Of a stretch of DNA of 12,414 nucleotides, positions 1-6,100 are shown in pieces; position 1 is the first letter of the stretch; each line of letters begins with the position of its first letter. The notes under the pieces were generated by a model. The model was not told the DNA's origin, ran no database searches, and saw nothing but the letters and a program-made list of their open reading frames with translations. The position numbers and the translations under genes were made by a program. Source of the stretch: CAG-390 sp045644325 (GTDB taxonomy: Bacteria > Bacillota > Clostridia > Oscillospirales > CAG-272); NCBI GenBank assembly GCA_045644325.1, contig JAZRGT010000057.1, positions 1 through 12,414 of the forward strand, read 5' to 3'.

Positions 1-594
1 CGCAAGGGCATCGCAAACTTCAGATTTACCGTTATCGGCAAGGAGGCGCACTCCTCAAGTTGCGCAACCGAGGGTGCTTCCGCAATAGCCGAGGCGGCAT
101 ATAAGATCATCGAGCTTGAAAAATTCAAGGACGAGGGCGGCATAACCTGCAACTGCGGCGTTATCTCGGGCGGCAGTGTGCCGAACACCGTTCCCGGTCA
201 TTGCGAATTCAAGGCGAACATCCGCTTTGCTAATTCCGAGCAGCTTGCGTGGGTTCGCGAGCACGTCAAGGCGGTCGCGGCGACGGTACACGTTCCCGGC
301 TGCAAGTGCACGGTAAACGATCCCGCAGGACGCGTTGCAATGGAGTACAGCGAGAAAAACGTCGCTCTGCTCGCTCGAATGAACGAGATCTTTGAGGAAA
401 ACGGTCTGATTTCCCTTGAAGCGGCAAGCCGCAAGGGCGCATCCGATGCCGCTGACGTCACCCACGTAGGCGCGGCTTGTATCGATTCACTCGGAGTCAC
501 CGGCGGAAAGATCCACTCCCCCGCCGAATACGCAAACATTCCCTCTCTCGCCGAATCGGCTAAAAGACTTGTCGCCGTTGCCGCAAATATTTAA
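1..594 (+). CDS. M20 family metallopeptidase, C-terminal part (5' end outside window)
   Basis: The reading frame is open from base 1 to the TAA at 592-594, giving 197 residues without a start, so the gene begins outside the window. Residues 4-19 (with G-K-E-A-H-S-S) and 58-75 (G-G-S-V-P-N-T-V-P-G, then N-I-R) match the dimerisation (lid) domain of M20 peptidases and deacylases. The C-terminal segment G-G-K-I-H-S-P-A-E-Y around residues 168-177 carries His172, which matches the last metal ligand of the catalytic domain in this family. M20 enzymes are two-metal hydrolases of peptides, acyl-amino acids or carbamoyl-amino acids. The N-terminal metal ligands and catalytic Glu are not in view, so the substrate cannot be assigned. 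An internal GTG at 178 is a valine in the conserved motif, not a start. The hairpin at 654-687, 60 bases downstream, probably ends its transcript. Confidence 0.9.
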   Translation, partial: RKGIANFRFTVIGKEAHSSSCATEGASAIAEAAYKIIELEKFKDEGGITCNCGVISGGSVPNTVPGHCEFKANIRFANSEQLAWVREHVKAVAATVHVPGCKCTVNDPAGRVAMEYSEKNVALLARMNEIFEENGLISLEAASRKGASDAADVTHVGAACIDSLGVTGGKIHSPAEYANIPSLAESAKRLVAVAANI

Positions 595-601
595 AAAAGA
601 C

Positions 602-630
602 TTGACATATTTCTGAAAATGTGTTATACT
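602..630 (+). promoter_or_regulatory. Near-consensus sigma-A promoter P1
   Basis: TTGACA at 602-607 and TATACT at 625-630 are separated by 17 bases, which is almost ideal sigma-A geometry. Transcription should start near 637. It begins only 8 bases after the M20 stop codon and would run into the intrinsic terminator at 654-687, giving an RNA of about 50 nt unless polymerase reads through to the kinase gene. Confidence 0.75.
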
Positions 631-636
631 GAATTA

Positions 637-687
637 CGGTATTGCATATTTGAATGACTACCGGTAAACGCCGGTAGTCATTTTTTT
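637..687 (+). ncRNA. Possible short leader RNA or attenuator
   Basis: This is the predicted product of P1: about 17 unpaired bases, then the terminator hairpin. No anti-terminator fold, T-box, riboswitch core or leader peptide with a start codon is obvious in so short a sequence, so it may simply be terminator readout. It is listed because a strong promoter pointing straight into a strong terminator upstream of a gene is an arrangement used for attenuation or small RNAs. That it is functional is inference only. Confidence 0.3.
654..687 (+). terminator. Intrinsic terminator after M20 gene
   Basis: The perfect 11-bp stem ATGACTACCGG (654-664) pairs with CCGGTAGTCAT (671-681) around the 6-base loop TAAACG. 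T residues run on to 687. It serves the M20 transcript and also lies downstream of P1. Confidence 0.9.
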
Positions 688-703
688 AACAATAGAATAT
701 AAT
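675..703 (+). promoter_or_regulatory. Candidate promoter P2 for the nucleoside kinase gene
   Basis: A perfect TATAAT at 698-703 is preceded, with a 17-base spacer, by TAGTCA at 675-680, which matches TTGACA at 4 of 6 positions. The -35 lies inside the 3' arm of the terminator hairpin. Transcription from about 710 would give a 20-nt leader before the ATG at 730, so the kinase may not depend on P1 readthrough. The weak -35 makes this tentative. Confidence 0.5.
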
Positions 704-729
704 GAAATTAACGAATGGAGAAAGGATAA

Positions 730-2430
730 ATGAAACTTATAATTGACGGATACGTTTATTGGGTGCGCCCCGAGCAGAGTCTGCTCGATATAATCAAGGA
801 ATTCGGGCTTATCACGGGTAAGCTCTCGAGTGACCCGATCGCGGCAAAGATCGCGGGCGAGGTTTTTACGCTGAATTACATACCTATGCGAATGCAGGAT
901 GCCGCGCACGAGCGCGAGAGCATCCGCAAGGCAATGGCGGCATCGGGCGGAAAGGTCAGCCTTCTTCGCTATTCCCATCCAAGCGGCAAGGATGCCTACC
1001 GCAGGACCGCGCAGTTCGTGCTCTTCCTCGCCATCCGCAAGCTCTGGCCGCAGGCGGTTGCAAAGATGAACTGCACCGTCGGCGAGGGTGTATATATCAA
1101 GGTCACGGGCGCGGAGGATTTTTCCGCAGAACGGCTGAAGGAATGTGTACGCGAGCTGATAGCGGAGGATATTCCTCTCGTTCGCAGACGAATTCCCACC
1201 GCCGATGCGATCGAGTATTTCACCCGTCAGGAGCAGGTGGATAAGGCGCGTCTGCTCGCTTACCGCGCCGCCCCCACGCTCGACGTTTACGGCTACGGCG
1301 ATTTCTTTGATTATTATTACGGCGAAATGGCACCTTCAACGGGATTTTTGCGTGTTTGGGACATCATTCCCGCGCAAAACGGATTTATTTTCATCTTCCC
1401 CGACAGAAACGATCCCGACCGTGTTTCGGATTATCACGAAATGACACAGTTTATGGAGGTTTACGACGAAGGCAAGCGTTGGTGCGAGCTGATGAAGTGC
1501 GAGACGGTTGCCGATCTCAACGAGCTTGTTGACAGCGGTCGTCTTCGCGAGCTCGTTCGCGTCAACGAGGCTCTTCACGAAAAACGCTTCGGTGAGGTTG
1601 CCGATATGATCTGCGATCGCGGCGCGCACGCGGTTATGCTTGCGGGACCCTCGTCCTCGGGCAAAACCACCTCGGCAAACCGTCTTGCAACCCAGCTCCG
1701 CGCCCACGGCAAGACACCGATACTGATCAGCCTCGATGATTACTACATCGACCGCGACAAGATCGCGCCCGACGAAAACGGAGAATTCGACTTCGAGCAT
1801 ATCAACACCATCGATACGTCCCTTTTCGGAAAGCAGCTCACAGCGCTCCTCGCGGGTGAGGAGGTCGGGCTTCCCAACTTCAATTTCAAAACAGGTAAGC
1901 GCGAGTGGACGGGCAAAAAGCTCAAGCTCGACGAAAGCTCGATCATCATCGTTGAGGGCATCCACGCACTCAATCCCTCGCTTCTGCCGCAAGGTCTTGA
2001 CAAATCTGCGGTATTCAAAATTTTCATCAGCCCGCTTCTTCCCCTCAGCCTCGATTACCACAACCGAATCCCGACAAGCTATCTGCGCTTGCTCCGCAGA
2101 ACCGTCCGCGATTACGACACGCGCGGTGCGTCGGTGCAGAAAACGCTTTCGATGTGGGAATCGGTCAGGCGCGGCGAGGGAAAATGGATACTCCCCTTCC
2201 AGGAGGAAGCTGACGTTATCTTCAACAGCTCCACCCTCTACGAGCTTGCCGTGCTGAAAAAGCACATCTTCCCGCTTCTCTCCGCGATCGAGCCGCACGA
2301 GGATTGCTATGAGCAGGTCCGCGCGATGGTCAAGGTGCTCAACTACATCCACGAGGCGGATGTCGATGACGAGATCCCGCCCACAAGCATCATCCGCGAG
2401 TTCATCGGCGGAAACGCGTTTTATAAATAA
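730..2430 (+). CDS. Nucleoside (uridine-type) kinase with ThrRS-like N-terminal region
   Basis: The 566-residue protein has two parts. Residues 1 to about 170 resemble the TGS and second additional domain of threonyl-tRNA synthetase: an H-P-S-G...R-T-A-Q segment at 83-95, R-K-L-W-P, then G-V-Y-I-K-V and a D-I-P-L-V-R-R stretch. From about residue 300 it is a P-loop kinase of the uridine kinase/phosphoribulokinase family, with Walker A G-P-S-S-S-G-K-T at 306-313, D-D-Y-Y at 336-339 and V-E-G-I-H-A-L at 408-414. The family phosphorylates a nucleoside at the 5'-hydroxyl with a nucleoside triphosphate in the cytoplasm. Ordinary uridine kinases are only about 200-230 residues, so this is the long Clostridia form usually annotated as nucleoside kinase. 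The preferred substrate is not visible. The start is supported by GGAG at 717-720. The gene ends in a strong terminator and appears monocistronic. Confidence 0.88.
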   Translation: MKLIIDGYVYWVRPEQSLLDIIKEFGLITGKLSSDPIAAKIAGEVFTLNYIPMRMQDAAHERESIRKAMAASGGKVSLLRYSHPSGKDAYRRTAQFVLFLAIRKLWPQAVAKMNCTVGEGVYIKVTGAEDFSAERLKECVRELIAEDIPLVRRRIPTADAIEYFTRQEQVDKARLLAYRAAPTLDVYGYGDFFDYYYGEMAPSTGFLRVWDIIPAQNGFIFIFPDRNDPDRVSDYHEMTQFMEVYDEGKRWCELMKCETVADLNELVDSGRLRELVRVNEALHEKRFGEVADMICDRGAHAVMLAGPSSSGKTTSANRLATQLRAHGKTPILISLDDYYIDRDKIAPDENGEFDFEHINTIDTSLFGKQLTALLAGEEVGLPNFNFKTGKREWTGKKLKLDESSIIIVEGIHALNPSLLPQGLDKSAVFKIFISPLLPLSLDYHNRIPTSYLRLLRRTVRDYDTRGASVQKTLSMWESVRRGEGKWILPFQEEADVIFNSSTLYELAVLKKHIFPLLSAIEPHEDCYEQVRAMVKVLNYIHEADVDDEIPPTSIIREFIGGNAFYK

Positions 2431-2437
2431 AATTCTC

Positions 2438-2487
2438 GTGGAATTGCACAATTTTTCCCTCCCTATTTTGTGCAATTCCACTTTTTT
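2438..2487 (+). terminator. Intrinsic terminator after the kinase gene
   Basis: The perfect 14-bp stem GTGGAATTGCACAA (2438-2451) pairs with TTGTGCAATTCCAC (2468-2481) around a 16-base pyrimidine-rich loop and is followed by six T residues (2482-2487). The stem starts 8 bases after the kinase stop codon and separates the kinase from the sigma factor unit. Confidence 0.93.
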
Positions 2488-2506
2488 AAAAAAGTTTCCG
2501 AATTTA

Positions 2507-2533
2507 TGTGACATTTTGAGTGCATAACGTGAC
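2507..2533 (+). promoter_or_regulatory. Candidate ECF-type autoregulatory promoter
   Basis: TGTGAC at 2507-2512 followed after 15 bases by CGTGA at 2528-2532 resembles the general ECF promoter pattern (a TG-A-AC type -35 and a CGT type -10) seen for Bacillus ECF sigmas. No good sigma-A promoter is visible between the upstream terminator and the sigma gene. GTGAC also occurs as a direct repeat 21 bases apart (2508 and 2529), about two helical turns. Self-activation by the adjacent sigma factor is inferred from position and common ECF behaviour. Confidence 0.45.
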
Positions 2534-2554
2534 TTACTTGGTGAAAGGACAATG

Positions 2555-2562
2555 AAAGGAGG
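2555..2562 (+). promoter_or_regulatory. Shine-Dalgarno site that fixes the sigma factor start
   Basis: AAAGGAGG lies 7 bases before the ATG at 2570. An in-frame ATG at 2552 lies upstream of this site and has only an AAAGGA at 2544-2549 two bases away, which is too close, so 2570 is the better start. Confidence 0.85.
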
Positions 2563-2569
2563 CTTATTA

Positions 2570-3127
2570 ATGAAAGACGAAAAAATTATAGAGCTCTTTT
2601 TCGCCCGCGATGAAAACGCGCTAAAGGAAACAGAGGAAAAATACAATTCCCTCTGCCACTACGTTGCGCGGAATTTTCTTTCGGTCCGCGAGGACAGAGA
2701 GGAATGCATAAACGACGCTCTGCTCGCGCTTTGGAATTCGATCCCGCCCGCGAGACCGAGAAGCCTTTCGGCTTTTCTCTCCGCGATCGTAAGGCGTATC
2801 GCGATAAACAAAACCCGCGCGGCAAACGCCTGGAAGCGCGGTGGCGAGATACAGATCGTCAGCGACGAATTTCTCTCCACGCTTGATGACGGCTCCGACC
2901 TCGCGGCAGATTACGAATCGCGCCGCGCGGGAGAGGTCATCAACGCCTTCCTCGGTACGATATCGCGTGACGACAGAAGAATTTTCATTATGCGCTTCTG
3001 GCTCGGACTCAGCTACGCTCAGATTGCCGAGCAGACAGGCTTTGGCGACAGCAAGATCAAAATGTCGCTTCACCGCACGCGCGAAAAGCTTGCGGCAGAA
3101 CTGAAGAAGGAGGGGATCACGGTATGA
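2570..3127 (+). CDS. ECF-type RNA polymerase sigma factor
   Basis: The 185-residue protein has the two domains of ECF (group 4) sigma factors. Region 2 covers roughly residues 15-80: an L-C-H-Y-V-A-R-N segment, an acidic D-R-E-E-C-I-N-D-A-L-L-A-L-W core-binding helix, and S-A-F-L-S-A-I-V-R-R-I-A-I-N-K-T-R for -10 recognition. Region 4 covers roughly 130-178: D-R-R-I-F-I-M-R-F-W-L-G-L-S-Y-A-Q-I-A-E, then the recognition helix around K-I-K-M-S-L-H-R-T-R-E-K-L. Length is normal for the class. It would direct core RNA polymerase to a small regulon, probably including its own promoter at 2507-2533. The stop TGA (3125-3127) overlaps the ATG (3124-3126) of the next gene, so the two are translationally coupled, as is usual for a sigma factor and its anti-sigma partner. 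The signal and regulon beyond this locus are unknown. Confidence 0.92.
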   Translation: MKDEKIIELFFARDENALKETEEKYNSLCHYVARNFLSVREDREECINDALLALWNSIPPARPRSLSAFLSAIVRRIAINKTRAANAWKRGGEIQIVSDEFLSTLDDGSDLAADYESRRAGEVINAFLGTISRDDRRIFIMRFWLGLSYAQIAEQTGFGDSKIKMSLHRTREKLAAELKKEGITV

Positions 3128-6100
3128 AAAGGAATCAACTTAACCGAGACAGACGTCTGCTTGAAGCACTCGATTATCTCGATGAAGCCTATATTGCCGA
3201 CGTTGTGGATAATTTGAAGCTGCCGCCCGTGCCGGGTGCGCCTCTGCCGAAAAAGGGCAGAATACTGCGCTCGCTCAAGCCCGTTGCAATGCTCGTTGCC
3301 TGCACCCTGCTTCTCGCCGCGCTCATCCCCGCAGTAACCTATATGACTTCGCACATCCCCGACATCGTCGCATTCTTCCGCGGTGAGCAAAGTGAGGCGA
3401 CCGTTCCCGAAGAGACCGATCCCTACGATCCCACCGAAACCACCGCTCCGCCCGAAACAACCGCGCCGCCAAAGCACGAGCACAACGGCTCGGATGGACT
3501 AATCTATCGCGTCAACGATGACGGAAAGACCGTGACGCTCATTTCTTGGGGCACCGGCATCGAAGCCAACGTACTTGTCGCGTCCGTTTACGACGGAATG
3601 CCCGTCACCGCTATTGAGGACGGTGCGTTGGACTCCGCGCCGTGCAAGACGGTCACGATCCCCGACTCGGTTACCTCGATCGGTATCGGTGCATTCAAAA
3701 ACTGCCAAACCCTTGAAGCGATCAGCATCCCCGCCAGCGTTACCGACATAGGCGCAAATACGTTTGAAGGCTGTGTTTCGCTGAAATCAATCGGCATCCC
3801 GAGCAGTATCTCGGTAATTCCGACGGGTATGTTCACGAATTGCGAGAAGCTCTCACTCGTCCGTATTAAGAGCTCGCTGAAGCGCATCGTAATGGGCGCC
3901 TTTATCGGATGTAGTAAGCTTGAGGGCATTGATTTTGACGGCACGAAGACGGAATGGAACGCTATTCAGAAGGGCGACCTCTGGCATATGCAGAGCGCCA
4001 TCAGTAAGATCAATACCAACAGCGGAATCGTTAACGTCCAGCCGTCCCCCACAGGATCGCCCGAAAACGACGGCAGCGAAGGTCTTGAATACAAGCTGAA
4101 CGGCGCTGAGGCACTCCTTACGAGCCTTGGTACTTGCAAGGACAAGGACGTCGTTATCGCTTCGACCTATATGGGCTATCCCGTAAGATGGATCAATGCG
4201 GGCATCTTTGACGGTTATTGTGAGCTTGAAAGCATTACTATGCCCGAAACCATCGTTTCGATCGGCTCGAGAGCATTTGCGGAATGCACCAAGCTTGAGA
4301 GCATCACGCTTCCCGTAAGCCTGACGCTCTTCTATCCCGATGCCTTCGCGGGCTGTTCATCTCTTAAGACCATCGAGCTTGACGATGACAACCCCACCTT
4401 CAAGGTCGTTGATAACTGTCTGATTGAAACCGCCAGATCCACGTTGATAATGACCTGCCAAAGCTCTCGCATTCCTAACGACGGCAGTATCACCGTCATA
4501 GGCGAATACGCTCTGTCGGGACTCCAAGTATCAGAGATAGTTATTCCCGAGGGCGTTACCACCGTCAGAGCAAACGCTCTGCAATACAATAAAGCGCTCA
4601 AAAAGATCAGTCTGCCCTCGACGCTCGGATTCCTCGATGTAAATACTTTTTCGGGCATCAGCGGGGACGTCATGCTTCTCTTCCCGAAGGGGCATCCGAC
4701 CTATACGGCAGAGGGCAACTGTGTGATCGACAAAAACACCAAGACCCTCATCCGCGGATTTGCATTCAGCAATATTCCCGATTGGGTTGAAGTGATCGGA
4801 AACGGCGCATTCCAAGGCTGCAAAGAGCTCGAGGAGATCAGATTCCCCTCGGCACTCAGAACCATTGAACAGAATGCGTTCAAGAACTGTACTTCCCTCA
4901 AAAAGATCAAGATCGACGGCACAGTCACGCTGCGAAACTATGCCTTCTTCGGCTGCACGAGCCTCAAGGAGGTCGAGCTTGACGACAGGGTTCAGTTCGA
5001 CTACTCGCATATTTTCTCATACTGCACAAGCCTTGAGTATTTACGCGTTCCGAAGAGCGTTACCTACCTCAACTGTCAATGGGAGGGCTGCACAAGTCTT
5101 AAGACCGTCGTTCTGCACGATGATATCACCTTCCTCAGCGGCGCACTCTTCTACGGTTGCACCTCACTTGAAAGCTTCTATATCGGTCCTAAGGTCCGCG
5201 AGCTGAGGCAGAATTTCCTCGTCGAATGTCCTAATCTCTCGGAGATCGTCTACGGCGGCACTCGCCACGATTGGTTCACCATGGAAAAGCACTCGTCATG
5301 GAAGAACGGCGCGGGCAATCTTGAGGTCGTACGCTGTTCCGACGGCGACCTCACAAACTTCAACACTCAGCCGATGGTGGGAAGCTACGGCTTGCTCTAC
5401 CGCGAAAGCGCGGACGGCAAGAGTGCGCAGTTTATCGGATTCAAGGACGGCGTCCTCGATTCCTTTGAGATAGCATCCTCCTACAACAGTCTGCCCGTTA
5501 CAAGCATTGCAGAAGGAGCACTCAGCAAGATCAAATCGTCCGGTACGATCATTATGAGCACCTATATCGAGACCGTCGAGGAAGGAACGTTCGCGCAGAG
5601 CCCATACGTCACTCATATCGAGCTCCGTCCGAACGTCAAGGTCATAGAAAACAACGCCTTTATCGGTTGTGTCGATCTGAAGGAGCTGACCTTCCGCGGC
5701 ACAAAGGCGGCTTGGGAAAAGATCGAAAAGCAGTCGCGCTGGAATTACGGCACGGCACTCGAGGTCGTTCACTGTATCGACGGTGACGTGAGCGTTACAC
5801 CTCACCCCGAGACGAACAACGGCAGCGAAGGTCTTGCTTACCGCATAAATCAGAGCAGCAGCGGCGATTTCTACGCGGTCTTCACCGGTCTCGGCACCTG
5901 CAAGGATACCGATATCGTTATCGCGTCGGATTATTACGGTTATCCCGTGCGCGAGCTGCAACATCGCGTACTCCAAGGCAAGACGGAGATCAAGAGCGTA
6001 ATTCTTCCCGAAGGTATAACCGCAATACCCACACAATTCTTCTACGAATGCGCCTCGCTTGAAAAGGTCACGATCCCCGAATCTGTCACGGTCATCGACT

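Noticed and set aside
178..594. GTG at 178 as the start of a short gene
   Set aside because: The frame is open back to base 1 and this valine is inside the conserved M20 dimerisation-domain motif.
2552..2569. Upstream ATG for the sigma factor at 2552
   Set aside because: It precedes the AAAGGAGG Shine-Dalgarno site; the ATG at 2570 has ideal spacing.
1336..2646. Long open frame (436 codons) on the minus strand across the kinase gene and the sigma gene start
   Set aside because: It lies antisense to a clearly recognised kinase, crosses its terminator, and has low-complexity basic and Val/Asp-rich sequence with no family motif. It is a codon-bias shadow.
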